DNA of 64,000 nt from Elysia chlorotica (taxonomy: Eukaryota > Mollusca > Gastropoda > Plakobranchidae). Location: NCBI GenBank assembly GCA_003991915.1, contig RQTK01000175.1, positions 277,445-341,444 on the forward strand, read 5' to 3'. This document shows, in pieces, positions 25,330-56,039 of this stretch. A program made the position numbers and the translations under genes. The notes below the pieces were generated by a model. The model was not told the origin of the DNA and searched no databases. It saw only the letters and a program-made list of their open reading frames with translations. How positions within the stretch are numbered: position 1 is the first letter of the stretch; each line of letters starts with the position of its first letter.

Positions 25330-26029
25330 TAAATTGAGAAAAACCGCGGGGGACAGATGACAAATGACTTCAAGAGGTCAGGTGGTAATTTCATATTTTT
25401 ATTAATCCGAAAATAATACAAGAAATCGGCATTTACATAATATAAGATAAGATACAAAAAATAAGATACACTTTATTGATCCACAAGGAAAATTTGTCCT
25501 GGATTAACAGCACATGATCAATCAGTGCAACATGATATGAACAAAGATATCAAACAACAGGCCTGCAGAGCGAAATAAGATAGGCGCAAAAAGTATAATC
25601 TTGTTATAATGGAGCTAATTCATAAATATGGTGGAAGCTTTTTTTTTAGCGGGAGGACAGAAAATTCTACACAAATGTGAAATGCATTAGTGAAGTTGGG
25701 TTTACGTGGGCATAATCTTTAAGTAATGCAAACTCTCCCCCTTTTTCCTCATTTTAGCATATTGAGCCGAACATTGAAAAGAAAACTCCTAGCCATCCGA
25801 AATCTAAATGCACTAATACGATGGATGTCTACAAATGCGAATTTTCCGACAGACTTGAACCTGACATCAAACACGCAATAAATATTGATTTAAAAAACAA
25901 CAACAAAACAACTATGTAACATCTGTGCTAACAAAGGTGACGACGATCTGTATTCATAAGCCATGTTATTTTATGTATGAACAATTATTTTATTGTAAAG
26001 TAATCACACGCACACATAATTTCTATTAT
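25330..26029. other. Upstream flank of CFAP300; no gene seen
   Basis: Includes 'cactttattgatccacaagg' at about 25468-25490, resembling the widespread 'ttattgatccccaagggg' 3' tail of vertebrate and invertebrate retroposons. The rest is AT-rich. Confidence 0.35.
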
Positions 26030-26043
26030 GTTGCTATGGCGAA
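26030..26043 (+). promoter_or_regulatory. Candidate RFX X-box upstream of CFAP300
   Basis: gttgctatggcgaa matches the RFX palindrome GTHNYYATRRNAAC at 12 of 14 positions, 361 bp before the CFAP300 ATG. X-boxes controlling ciliary genes usually lie within a few hundred bp of the start, which fits. Motif evidence only. Confidence 0.4.
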
Positions 26044-26149
26044 AGCTCGTTCAGTTAATAAGCGCATAGCTTCTAATCTCAAGATAGATTACTGACCGGA
26101 TTGCTTTTTATTGCGTGTATAGTGGTTTTTGTGACTAGATCTAAGCGTA

Positions 26150-26236
26150 CATATGACCAGTGGCGGCTCGTGCCTTAAAAAACAAGTCGGGCACTGCCCA
26201 CCCTGCCCAAAGGCACCAGCCGCCCTTGCATATGAC
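26150..26236. mobile_element. Miniature hAT-type element (71 bp) with 8-bp target-site duplication
   Basis: The element (26158-26228) starts cagtggcggctcgtgcc and ends ggcaccagccgcccttg, imperfect terminal inverted repeats of about 17 bp. It is flanked on both sides by an identical CATATGAC (26150-26157 and 26229-26236). An 8-bp duplication and a CAGTGGCGGCT-like end are hallmarks of the hAT superfamily. At 71 bp it is close to two bare ends joined, so nonautonomous. It lies about 175 bp upstream of the CFAP300 start codon. Confidence 0.75.
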
Positions 26237-26403
26237 CTCTCAGGACTAGTTGAAACAGAAATCCTCTAATCTGGATTTCTGTAAGGCATTAGATAGCCAT
26301 TTCCAAACAATCTAAGGACTTACAGCAAAATTTCCCAAAACATCAACAAAGATACTTTCATCAAGAGTAGGCTCCCTTCCATAGTAATGCACATTGTTTG
26401 AAA

Positions 26404-45525
<19,122 letters not shown>

Positions 45526-48330
45526 GTAAGTTGTGTCTTTGTTTTTTGTTTTGTTTTTTTTTGTTTGTTTGTTGTTGTTTTTTTTTTTTGGGGGGGGGGT
45601 TGGCATTTTGATAGTTTCTAGAAAAGAGAACGTGGTTCGTTTTTTTTGTTTGTTTTTTGTTGTTTTTTTTTGTTGTTTTTTTTTGTTTTTTTTTCTGCAA
45701 CGTGACTGTTCATAAAGAAATGTTTCTGACCCGCAATCATAACTTTTCTAAGGTGACGTTTGCACCAATACAATTTAAAAAGAATGGGACATGACTATGT
45801 AAATTAAAAATATCGGATTATTCTATAACCTACAGATCATTGACTCTTTGTTTTCGCCTTGGGATCCACCTACAAGGCGCCTTGCCTAATCACCAACCAG
45901 TGCTATTTTGAATCGTGCATTGGCTAAAATAATAAGCCTTAGCTAATCTTACTTTCTGTCATAACACATCGCACAGACCTTCATGAAAATGTTAACAAGT
46001 GTTTAAATGTTAAACAGAGATCGCCGTTATCAGTGTGTTAGATCGGGTTTAAAATATCACAGCATTCGAACAAAACCTTGACATGCATTGTGTGACCTTT
46101 GGACTCGGCTTTGTCTTTGCTTTTCATATTAAAAATTTGAACAATTAAAGATTTAACATTTAATTATTTTCTTGTTAACTAATTTAGAGTTTCACCATTA
46201 TCCTAAAAACCTTGAAATCTTAGAACACTGGAAGAGGCTTGGGGTTTTCTCTTTGGCTCTTGAAATCCTGGAATTGTTGTTTAGTCCTGGAAATCCAATT
46301 CTGGAATTTTACAATTGGCTAGAAAATAACGATCACTTTTTTATTGAAAATAATAGGGGAAGATTCCTTAGTTTGAAAGCATAGCACTCCATCACTGTTT
46401 TGAAAATAATTGTTAAAGTACACACTGCCAATGGACGCCAAATACTTTTTTTTTCTATCCCAATGGGTTGTAATTAGAGTGACAATTTTTAAATGACACT
46501 ATTTTAGGTTTTGATCTGACTTTTTCATCAACAAGTATTTGAATATGGCTTTGATATTTGATACTGTTAGCGTCTAACATTGAATATCGAAATCAGTAGT
46601 CAATAACCTGCTCCTACTTTAAGACTAGGTACTCTAGTCCGCGGTCTTTTAAATAGAAAAAAATACTCAAACGGCATATACAATCCTCTCTGACACTATT
46701 AACTGTAGAAAGGTTTTCATTTACGGATTTCAAAGTTAGTCTTATTTCCAACATACCTACTTGTATAAACTGATACACGATTGCTTAGTCCACAAACTGT
46801 AAAGAAATCTGAATGTAATAATTATTCTTGTAAAAATTTGAATTGAGGTTGTGCTGTTAACTCTTGTCTGCTTGGTATGTTTTTGTGATACCTGACAGAA
46901 CTGAGGTTTTTCTGTTGACTCTGTCTTCTAGAATATGCTTTCCCACCACAGCCATCGTCTTTTTGCCAATTTTCTGAAAACTTTCAGTTTATTCAACTAC
47001 TATATATTCCTACTATAATTAGCCAAATCGACATGTGCGCCATCTTTTTGTTTTTTTTCTGTTGTTTTGTTTTTGTTTATTTTTTTCATTTTTCACTTTG
47101 TCTACTTCCAACTTGCAATAGGGAAATAACAAGTTTTCTGTTGTCATCTATAAGCAGTTTCAGCAAAACTTCAGCCTCGCCTTGACTGAACTAGTGAACA
47201 TCGTTCTCCCCGACAGTTTCCTAATTGTACCTCTATTTTTCTCCACCACTTGTATATGCTGCAACAATTGTGCTTTCTAAATTCAGATCCTGGAACTCTA
47301 GCATGAATTTCAGCTGGTATAGTTTGAAAACATATGCTTTACAACCACAGCAACAAATCAGTTGACTTTTATTTCATTTTCACTTTTTTGGTACATTATT
47401 ATTTTTCTTGATTTTGTTTCGAAATATTTATTGAGCTGAATTTATAGTAACCAGTAGAGCTACCGTTCTACTAACGGGATTGAAACCTTCATCTTACATT
47501 ACTTGGTCAAGATCTCGGGATAAATAACAATGCCAGTGGTGTTGTCTTTCTTTCGCTTGAATATAATTAGTAGAATCATAATCTAGGGTCTAGATCTAGA
47601 TATCTAGAAGCTCGATTTAGAGACGGTGTATTATTTCTTGGTCTAGCTCTAGAATCTATAGGCTAGATCTAATCTACCCTTGTTTAGATCGAGAAATTTA
47701 CTCTATATTTAGGTCTAATCTAGATTTTGTATTTTTAATTTAATTCGAAATTTGTCTGTTGATATCAGAAAATAGCTTGAAGCTTTCTGGAAAGACAGCT
47801 TTAGAATTTAGACCGTTAGACTTCCGACTTTGGATTTAGGCCTAACCGGTATTTCTCGTACCGGAAATCATTCGCATGTCGATATCTTTTTCGCACAGTA
47901 ATGAAATAAACATTTTGCCTTTTATTTGCTAAAATTAATCGTTTTACCTAAAATATTATTACCGTCGACAACATCGTACCAAATTGTCCCAACATACCAA
48001 ATTTCAGGGTTCTATGGTGTAATTTGCCTGTGATGCAGAAAAATTGTCCACCGTCAATTAAAATTATTAATAGATGTAATGCTTTATACCTGTTTTGGAT
48101 AAGCTCAGAAATGTAGACAATTTGTAAACCTTTAAAAAGGTAGGGCATTCTTTTCTGTTTTGTAATGCTCACCATCATTCTACCATCAATACCTCTAATG
48201 ATACCTTGTAGCTTTTGAATGTACTATTGTATGGTGTCAACATTATATGATTATTATTCTTTTGTAAATGTGATAATGGAAATTGTTAAGCACCTTGAGC
48301 ATGATTACTCCTGGAAGTGCGTTATATACG
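45526..48330. other. Downstream of CFAP300 exon 6; no exon found
   Basis: AT-rich with T/G homopolymer runs (45550-45700). I searched for the terminal CFAP300 exon and found no match. 47570-47800 is rich in CTAGATCT-type motifs. A frame at 46172-46384 repeats LEILE-like units and looks like low-complexity chance. Confidence 0.5.
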
Positions 48331-48690
48331 AGGGCAGGCTGATAAATAAGGGCCGTTTTTGAATAACTTTTTTTATTTGAAGGACTGCAGAAGCAAGTTA
48401 CACATCAAATGAAAGCTTAGAGTCTCCCCTATCTGATGAACTATCATTTTCCAACATAGTCACCATCGCGTTCAATACAGAAGCGCCAGCGTTGTACAAG
48501 TTTTCGCATGCCGTCGGCGAAGAATTCTGAACGTCTTTGACTTTGTCCTGTCGAACCCGTCTGAGCACCAACAGAAGGTAGACGAAATGATTGTTGCAAA
48601 TAGAAGAGTGAAACAAAGAGACATTGCAAATGCGCTTGACATTTCAAAGATGCAAAGGTTGCAACGCTCACATTCTGTGAAGCAGTTTCC
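48331..48690. pseudogene. Rearranged mariner-family transposon remnant
   Basis: It begins with a mariner-like terminal sequence, acgagggcaggctgataaat. From 48545 down to 48440 the minus strand encodes RSEFFADGMRKLVQRWRFCI and ERDGDYVGK, the C-terminal end of a mariner transposase. From about 48555 up to 48690 the plus strand encodes QQKVDEMIVANRRVKQRDIA and NALDISKMQ, the N-terminal helix-turn-helix region. In an intact element both would be on one strand, so an inversion with loss of the catalytic core has occurred. No matching right terminus is seen. Confidence 0.65.
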
Positions 48691-48699
48691 TGCTCTTTC

Positions 48700-49465
48700 C
48701 ATTATGTCCCAGTACATTCATCTTTTATTATGAATGTTTTTTCTCTGTCAGTTTCCATATAAATTCATTGAGCATCACGCTTGATACTTTTACGTTTTTA
48801 TTTGAAACTCGATGTGTGTCAGTTGAATCGCGTTGTAAAATATATGTCTCTTGTTTCGATGATTTTTGTTCCACCGACCTTCAAATTCAATGAGGATGAC
48901 ATTTTTTTCGGTAGTTAAATGTCTTCTGTTTATTAGTTTTGGTCATTTCTGACTGAAGGACCGGCCTATTGTGGCTATTGATAATTTACTTCATGTTTGA
49001 CTTGCAGCTGTTTCTTCTTTTCTTTCTTTGTGTGTGGGTGTGTTTTGTGTTTGTTTTTTTGTTTTGTTTTTTTGTATGGGTTTTTTTTCCATATCCCGTG
49101 CAGCTTGACTGCACCCGTTTAACAGTCCAAAAACGTTTTCCCGTTGTTAGAGCTCACAGTAAGATTGAACCAGATTACGTTTCTCTTTCTTTCCTTTCCT
49201 TTATGTTTATTACTACGTCTCTTCTTTAATGTTTGGTTTCTTGTATAGTCATGTTTTGGATGTTTTGGCTTCTATGAATTTCTGTTTTTGTTTGCATTCG
49301 CTTTAGTTCAGGAAAGTCCTCTACTTTTTTATTTGCCTCGGGTGTAATACGTAACACATTTCCTTGCAGATTTTTAAAAAATTGAAGATTTATAGGATTT
49401 ATTATATTTCTATCTATTTTATCCATCTACCCATCTATCTATCCATATATCCATCTATCTACATA

Positions 49466-49498
<33 letters not shown>

Positions 49499-50369
49499 GT
49501 TCTGTTTGTCTCTCTCTGCCCTTTCTCTTCCACCCCCTCTCTCTCTATCTGTCCCCTCTCGCTTTACTATCAGATCAACACACAGCACTATTCCAGACCA
49601 CTGAAAGTTTCATTTGCAGTCGAATAAAATGCTTGATTTCATCATAGTAATTAGTATTATTGTTGAATATATAAATTATATTAAAAGCTTGAATCACTAC
49701 AAACCGAGATGTTCACCGTTTGTGTACTAATAATTTACATATACAGTATACTAGATTTGTACAACAACCCTGGTGGTAGAAAGACACTTTGTACTGTAGA
49801 GGATTCTTATCATACTTCTTTCCTTTCCTAAACCTTTCTTGTTTTTAAAACATTTACGATGAAAAAATCCAGTTTTTAGAGAGAGGAATAAAATAGTAAT
49901 TACAAGAGAATGAGAGAGATAGAGACAGAGACAGACAGACAGATAGAGAGACAGGCAGATTGGCAGACAGACAGACAGACAGAACTAAAACAACTGAAAA
50001 AACCAAGCATGAAACCTTTAAATATTTTTGTTGTTTAATTTGATATTTTAGTCAACAATAATAGTAATATTCATTCTCTTTCAACACGGCAGACAAATAG
50101 CTGTATTAAACCAGCATTTATCCGCGAATAAATAATATAAATTAACACAGAATGTTTCAACTGCAAAATCACAGGCAACAATAATCCAACAACAAGATAG
50201 TAAACAACTTTTACATTGTACCAACTAGTTCTGGACAAATCCCCAAATCAGTTTGGCAAATGCATTCTATTTATACAATAATTTATAAGTAGGACAAAGT
50301 ACATTTTCATTTGAAAACAAATTTGTTCATACTGTTTAACATGAGTGCTGGGCTTTTTGTGAAGGTCTC
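48700..50369. other. No gene identified
   Basis: AT-rich; CT tracts at 49466-49500 and GACA repeats at 49920-49985. A pseudo-acceptor and donor at about 49087-49155 bound a short frame that does not match CFAP300. Confidence 0.5.
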
Positions 50370-50530
50370 CGTTTCGATCTATGTTTGTAACGCATTGGTT
50401 TCATCGGTCTCAGTATAAAGTGTGACCTGCTAAGACAAGAGTTCTTGTATCACCATAACTGTGCGACAGCATGTCAAAATCTACTCTCAGTTTTTATCTA
50501 AGTATAGCGTTGTCTTTAGTTGTTCAAGCG
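50370..50530 (+). mobile_element. SINE fragment, diverged
   Basis: 'ggtctcagtataaagtgtga', 'cctgctaagacaagagttct' and 'accataactgtgcgacagca' track the body of the copy at 38017. Probably within or just beyond the 3'UTR of the four-pass gene. Confidence 0.45.
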
Positions 50531-50654
50531 ACTGATACCATAGTGATATGTACACTCGGTGTAATATATTTGATGTGATAGATTCTGTCTACCTAAGTTT
50601 GACAAGGGTTTGTCTGGTTCAACCACGACGGATTAAGTAAGGACTTCTGACTCT

Positions 50655-50758
50655 GGGTCGTAAACACAACGCTGCCGTAGCTTACGTCTCGTCGTAAGAC
50701 TCATTTTCGCTATCTTAAGACGAGGCATAAGCTTACCATAACGTTGTACTTGCGACCC
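50655..50758. mobile_element. Palindromic MITE, copy 2
   Basis: GGGTCGTAAACACAACG pairs with CGTTGTACTTGCGACCC; inner arms include gtagcttacgtctcgtcgta and its diverged partner. It lies 127 bp downstream of the four-pass gene's stop codon, so is probably transcribed in its 3'UTR. Confidence 0.8.
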
Positions 50759-50884
50759 TTTCTCTTTAAACCGCCATAGCACAGGGAAAAACTTCGAGAC
50801 GTTAAATACAGATAGATAGAGCCACACTCTCTCCGCTAGAGAAATATATCCTGGGTCCGGTACGCTTTGACCATGTTCTCTCAG

Positions 50885-53133
50885 TCACACCGCCTCGACG
50901 GGCATGTCGCCGTCTATCATGGTGAGTCCCACTATGGTCGAGATGCTGTACATGACGGTGTGTAGCCGCAGCAGCTCGTGGGAGGACTGCGAGTTCGAGT
51001 GTTTGCCCATGCTCGACCAGCAGGGACAACAGCACTGGCCCAGTCTGGACACAACGCCGGCCGACTTGCTGTTCGTGCCCTGGCTGTTGGCGCTGGCGGA
51101 GGAAAACATGCTGCCCGCGCGAGACCGCTGCCCGCCCGCCGAGGACATCATTATGGACGCTGTGTTGGTGGACGAGATAGATCCCGAGGGGACCATCTTC
51201 CTGCAGCCCGCGACCGCCTTCGTGGCCAGCTCGCAGCGCGCCAGGTAGATGAAGCAGCAGGACAGGAGGACGTAGGCCACGGGCGCGCAGATGGACAAGG
51301 GCAGGATGACCTGGTTGTCATAGAAACACAGATTTTGCACCCTGTGCTCCACACGGCGGCCGCACTGGTCCACGGCCCACCGGAAGTCCTGCTGCCAGCC
51401 ATGATGGTTGTCGAAATTCTGTACGACTCGCCGGATGTCACCCTGCCCGGACTGAGCCGAATCATGCGCAGCCCCAGGGAAACCTTGCAAAAATTCTGAG
51501 CTTGAGGATTGCCTGTCTGCTTGTAAACGGGCGTCACTGCTTGCAGGTTGACTCCCATACACGTTTAGGAAGGTTTCTTCTTCGATGTAGTCCCCCCACG
51601 AGACCTCACAGACGGCTTGGTACGTCCGGCAAATCTGCCTGCATTTATTCACAGTTTCTTGGTTGGCCGTCCGCGATAGTACCTGAATAAAATGGCCGTC
51701 GGAGGCGCAGTCAACGCGATACCCTAAATTTCTGGCCTCTTCCCTTTTCTCAGACACCCTGGGCAATTTTATTTCTGCCTCGTTTTCTTGGTTTTCATCA
51801 CCCCATGTATATGGCAAGACTCCTCTCGAACTGCCAGCACTCGAATAGCTGAGCTTTTTAGTCGATCTCTTGTTATCTCTCTGAAGAAAAGGATATTTAT
51901 CCACGTCAATTTTATCTTCTGAGTTATTCACAACGGGCCTATTACTAGCTACCCCTTGATCTGTGTCTGTGGTAGCGTATTCGCTAGTACGGGAAAGTTC
52001 CTCTCGCTGCCTGGGCAATGTTTTTGATGAAAGACTTTGGAACGCCGCTCTATTCGGCGCGGCTTCAACCCTGGACGCCTCCCTAGAAATCCCCTTCCTA
52101 TACCCGCTGTTCATCTTTCCCAAAGAAAGCTCTGGCAGATCTGGCGTCGCCGCTCTCCCCAGGGGGTCGACGGCCGCGTTGCACTCGAGCAGACTGGCGT
52201 TGACGGAGGCGAGGACGCGGCTGGCGCTCAGCATGCGGCAGTTGTAGAACGTGAGCGTCGTGACGGCCTGCAGGATCTCCACGCTGGAGATGACGATGAT
52301 GGCGTAGCCCGTGAACTTGCGGTCCGTGCAGGCCAGGCCGAAGACGGTGAAGAGCACGACGCAGGCGGCGAACAGCGCGGGCATGCCCATGGTGTTGCAG
52401 AAGCTCGAGTTGTGTTGGGAGCAGCGGCTTGACACCCCGCAGGTTGTCTGAGTCTGACGCCGCTCTCGGTCTGAATCTTTGCGACAGGTCAACGCCTGCG
52501 TACCGGCAGCTTTCACTTGTGGTTGAGGACTACTGAGTTATTCACAACGGGCCTACTACTAGCTGTCCCTTGATCTGTGTCTGTGGTAGCGTAATCGCTA
52601 ATACGTGAAAGTTCCTGTCGCTGTCTGGGCAATGTTTTTGATGAAAGACTTTGGAACGCCGCTCTATTCTGTCCGGCTTCAACCCTGGACGCCTCCCTAG
52701 AAATCCCCTTCCTATACCCGCTGTCCATCTTTCCCAAAGAAAGCTCTGGCAGGCCTGGCGTCGCCGCTCTCCCCAGGGGGTCGACGGCCGCGTTGCACTC
52801 GAGCAGACTGGCGTTGACGGAGGCGAGGACGCGGCTGGCGCTCAGCATGCGGCAGTTGTAGAACGTGAGCGTCGTGACGGCCTGCAGGATCTCCACGCTG
52901 GAGATAACGATGATGGCGTAGCCCGTGAACTTGCGGTCCGTGCAGGCCAGACCGAAGACGTTGAAGAGCACGACGCAGGCGGCGAACAGCGCGGGCATGC
53001 CCATGGTGTTGCAGAAGCTCGAGTTGTTTGGGAGCAGCGGCTTGACCGCCTGGAACCGGTGCTTGCACTCCATGGTGAACCACAGGGACGTCAGGACCAC
53101 GGCCATCCCCAGCAGTATGAGCAGCACAAACAC
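50885..53133 (-). CDS. Exon 2 of four-pass membrane protein gene (contains internal partial duplication)
   Basis: Acceptor cctcttgcag at 53134 continues phase 0 from exon 1; stop at 50885-50887. Undisturbed reading order would be 53133 to about 52530, then 51919 to 50885, giving a protein of about 970 residues with exon 1. Spans: TM1 427-445 (VFVLLILLGMAVVLTSLWF), TM2 about 471-491, TM3 about 495-520, TM4 about 830-855. A 25-residue first loop with two Cys and an N-glycosylation sequon, a 3-4-residue turn between TM2 and TM3, and a large second loop (about 310 residues, at least seven Cys, sequons) give tetraspanin-like topology. However, there is no CCG motif and the loop is far too long. 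The 115-residue tail carries a GQCCCPCW cluster (possible palmitoylation) and ends VEAV, a possible PDZ ligand. Family not recognised. As assembled, 51923-52530 is a chimeric duplicate that breaks the frame (see findings). Confidence 0.8.
51923..52530 (-). repeat. Duplicated exon segment joined to 95 bp of exon 1
   Basis: 51906-52425 repeats 52532-53035 at roughly 96% by eye. Between the copies, 52437-52530 matches 55201-55296 of exon 1 with one inserted base. The frame through this chimera is open for 543 codons but lacks TM1 and reads the exon-1 piece in the wrong frame. Confidence 0.85.
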
Positions 53134-53298
53134 CTGCAAGAGGGGGAGGGATAGTTTGATTGTTAAGTAGAACGTTTATACTGAAGTGAAAGCAGGCAGT
53201 ATGCAAAAAATGGTGGTGGGAGGCGGAAAGGGGCTCGGCGAGTAACAATAATTGGAAAGTAAAATAGAGCGTTTATACAGCACGAATACCTACAGGCG

Positions 53299-53299
<1 letters not shown>

Positions 53300-53329
<30 letters not shown>

Positions 53330-53355
53330 GGAGAGAGAGAGAGAAAGAGATAGAG
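53300..53355. repeat. (GA)n microsatellite
   Basis: Interrupted by ggg and aaa variants. Confidence 0.9.
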
Positions 53356-54066
53356 AGATTTGTCTTTCAGTTCATTCAGCTTCGAAGTTTTGAAGCGCCA
53401 CTAGTTTACCGATCGCCAAAATTTGAACCACAGTTTCAAATTCGCCGTTGATTGCCATTCTCTTTAATATCAGAATTTTGTATATTGTTCAATTGAAATC
53501 TGCATAAAGTATTCTATTCAACAGTTATCCTTGGAGTTCAGCTCATTAAGGTCCTGAAAACAACGTTCATGTTAATTTTCTGGTTGATAATATCTGTTAC
53601 ATAATTTAAGACATTGCGCTTCTGTCATGCAATTACAAACGTTACGTCAACTTCTTAAGCCAACTAAATAATGCATGTACAGAAAAGCCGATTTTTTAAA
53701 TGGTGACTAACAACTCCTGGATATAGAGTTACCATAAACTATGATTTTTTTTCACTGTTTGGTTTTAAAAAACAAAACAACTCAACCCAAATAAATCAAA
53801 ACCAAAACAAAAAACAACTGTTCTTTTTTCACCTTCTATCAATTTTTTTTATCACTTTCAATTCACATCAAAGTTTGAGGAATACAGAAATCAAATGGAT
53901 GGGTATAGAATGCAGATTTCAATTGAGCAATATACTGAGTGTTTTTATTAATGTTAAGCGCCATAGAGCACTACTGTGGATTTTGGCGCTTTATAAGTGA
54001 ATTATTATTATTATTATATTATTATTAATATTTTTCGTCATTTAAAAAAAACTGTATTCAATTTTC

Positions 54067-54072
<6 letters not shown>

Positions 54073-54136
<64 letters not shown>
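54073..54136. repeat. (GA)n microsatellite
   Basis: About 62 bp, 124 bp inside the intron from the exon-1 donor. Confidence 0.95.
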
Positions 54137-54138
<2 letters not shown>

Positions 54139-54259
54139 TCTTTCATTTTATAACAAAGTGTTAAGGGATAATAACTAGTGGAGAAAACAGACTTTCTACC
54201 AAGTGGGTTACACACACAGCTCGAACACAAACCACGGAGACAGTGAACATTGTTCTTAC

Positions 54260-55537
54260 CACTCGGGTGGAGAGCCAGATAGTTTCCTTGCCAGACAGGA
54301 AGTGACGAGGTGCGCGTGTTTTGTGACGGGAGCGGCCCGGACTGTGTTGTAGCAGAGGATCGACCGCGTGTTGCTGGAGGTGGTAGTTGCTGCTGTTGCT
54401 GCTGCACGAGGAACGGCGCCGTTCTGATACGTGCGGGTACTGGGTGCCTGTCGATGAAGTCACACCACTACACGTCTGCTCGGCAGGTTTCCAATGTGTA
54501 GGCACCTTCAGGTAGTCCATTTTGGCGTTTGGTACCTGGGGCTGGTGCCACGAGCTCTGGTTTTGCTCGTCGTGGGTGGCATCGCTGCCACTGGTGGTAG
54601 TACTACTACTACTACTGTTACTGCTGCTGCTACTGCTACTGCTACTGCGATCACTGCGATCACTGCTATGGCTACTACACGTGTCAGCTGCAGTGGCGTT
54701 GTAGTTGTTCTCTTTACTGCCAATGTTGGAGTTGGTGGCGATGCCTTTACTGCTGCGGCTCTCTGGAGCATCCAGACGTTTATCAAGCATGTCCCTGTAG
54801 GCGATCTCCTCTGCCAGGGAATAGTTCAGCCAGTTTGGACAGTCGGGCCAGTCGTCCTCCGTGGCGGAGCTGTTCCCAGAGGAGCTGTCTATGAGTGCTG
54901 TGCAGTCACTGACCGCCTGCCAGTCCTTCCGCCTTTGGCCGGTGAGTTTTCTGTGGAGCTGGGAGTCGGACCGCGCCCTGGACCGGCTTAGCCAGTCTCC
55001 CTCTCTGAGCGCGCGCTGTCTGTCGTGGTGAGACGCTAGCTTGTCGCGGGCGTGCTGTGCCGCTTGCTCCACGCTTCTGGCCGAGGCGATCCTGTGGACC
55101 TTGCGCTGCTCACAGTGCTGGGGCTGCCTCTGTTGGACCCCGGGGCTGCCCTGACTGTGACCACCACGGGAGGTCTGATAGCGCCTGTAGCCGTACTTGC
55201 CCCGCAGGTTGTCTGAGTCTGACGCCGCTCTCGGTCTGAATCTTTGCGACAGGTCAACGCCTGCGTACCGGCAGCTTTCACTGTGGTTGAGGACAGGCCT
55301 ATACGGCGCTCTTTGATGACGCCAGGGGTCCCCACCGAGCTGCTCATGTTCCAAGTTTTCCGGGAATCCCACGTCTCTGCTCTGCTCAGAGCTCTTGTTG
55401 CACGGTTTGCTATGGCTACGCTGGCTGGGAGAGTTGCTGTCAAGGTCAACGTAGGTTACTGTGTTGAGGACTTTGACCACTGCCTGGTGACTAGCTTGAG
55501 GCGAGAAGAAACCTTCCCTCAGGTAGTGTCTCTCCAT
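54260..55537 (-). CDS. Exon 1 of four-pass membrane protein gene: long cytoplasmic N-terminus
   Basis: ATG at 55537-55535 (G at -3, G at +4) has an in-frame TGA eight codons upstream, supporting this start. 1278 bp, 426 codons, ending at donor gagtg|gtaaga exactly in phase 0, so the last residues IWLSTRV run straight into TM1. The region is basic and Ser/Arg/Gln-rich, probably disordered. A conserved-looking island, DDWPDCPNWLNYSLAEEIAY then RDMLDKRLDAP, lies near residues 227-258. A Ser/Thr tract at about 283-315 is encoded by a degenerate AGC/AGT repeat (54595-54690). No signal peptide, so the N-terminus is inferred to be cytoplasmic. Coding sequence is markedly more GC-rich than its surroundings. 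Confidence 0.82.
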
Positions 55538-56039
55538 CGCTGTGCTTTTTGTGGATTTTTTTCAGTTTCAGGAGGATTTGCTTCTCAGTACTATTGAGTC
55601 CAGTCGATTAAAACTGTCACGTGATTGGCCTCGGCGATCCTTTACATAAGCAAAAGAAAAAAAGAAAACCGAGAGTCATATACTGATCTAGCTCTAGATT
55701 TAGAACAGGAACTTTCATTCGTAATCAAGGACTTATTCTGTAAAATCAAGAACTACAGTATTAAACATGTAAGACGTATACATTACGTTAAAATAAACAG
55801 CAAACCTTTGTGTATTTCCGTATTTCAGTGCATTTTGGCCTCTTGTTTCGGAACTAACAGAGTTTTACAAATGTTTTGAGAGACATTTAAAATATAAAGT
55901 CTGTACGGACCAAGCTTATTTCTGTGTGATAAAATCACAATTATGATAAAAGTACAAATAATTCAAACAGTAAACACCTTTCCCACGAGTTATTCACACA
56001 TGGAAATTAAAAGTGTGGACTTGTAAGATACGCCAGATG
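55538..56039. other. 5' flank of four-pass gene
   Basis: Would hold its 5'UTR and promoter. A pyrimidine/purine skew near 55550 is the only notable feature. Confidence 0.5.

Larger units (their letters stand above)
53134..54259 (-). other. Intron of four-pass gene
   Basis: 1126 bp, GT-AG, phase 0. Contains two GA tracts and a retroposon tail-like 'gttaagcgccatagagcact' ... (ATT)n at 53953-54025. Confidence 0.8.

Noticed and set aside
46172..46384. 70-codon frame with LEILE-type repeats
   Set aside because: Looks like diverged low-complexity sequence with no supporting signals.
49087..49155. Acceptor/donor-bounded segment considered as the missing CFAP300 exon
   Set aside because: Its translation (LDCTRLTVQKRFPVVRAH) does not resemble the CFAP300 C-terminus.
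50885..52516. 543-codon minus-strand frame taken as a complete gene
   Set aside because: Its first 30 or so codons read a misplaced piece of exon 1 in the wrong frame, and it lacks TM1. The true exon starts at 53133.
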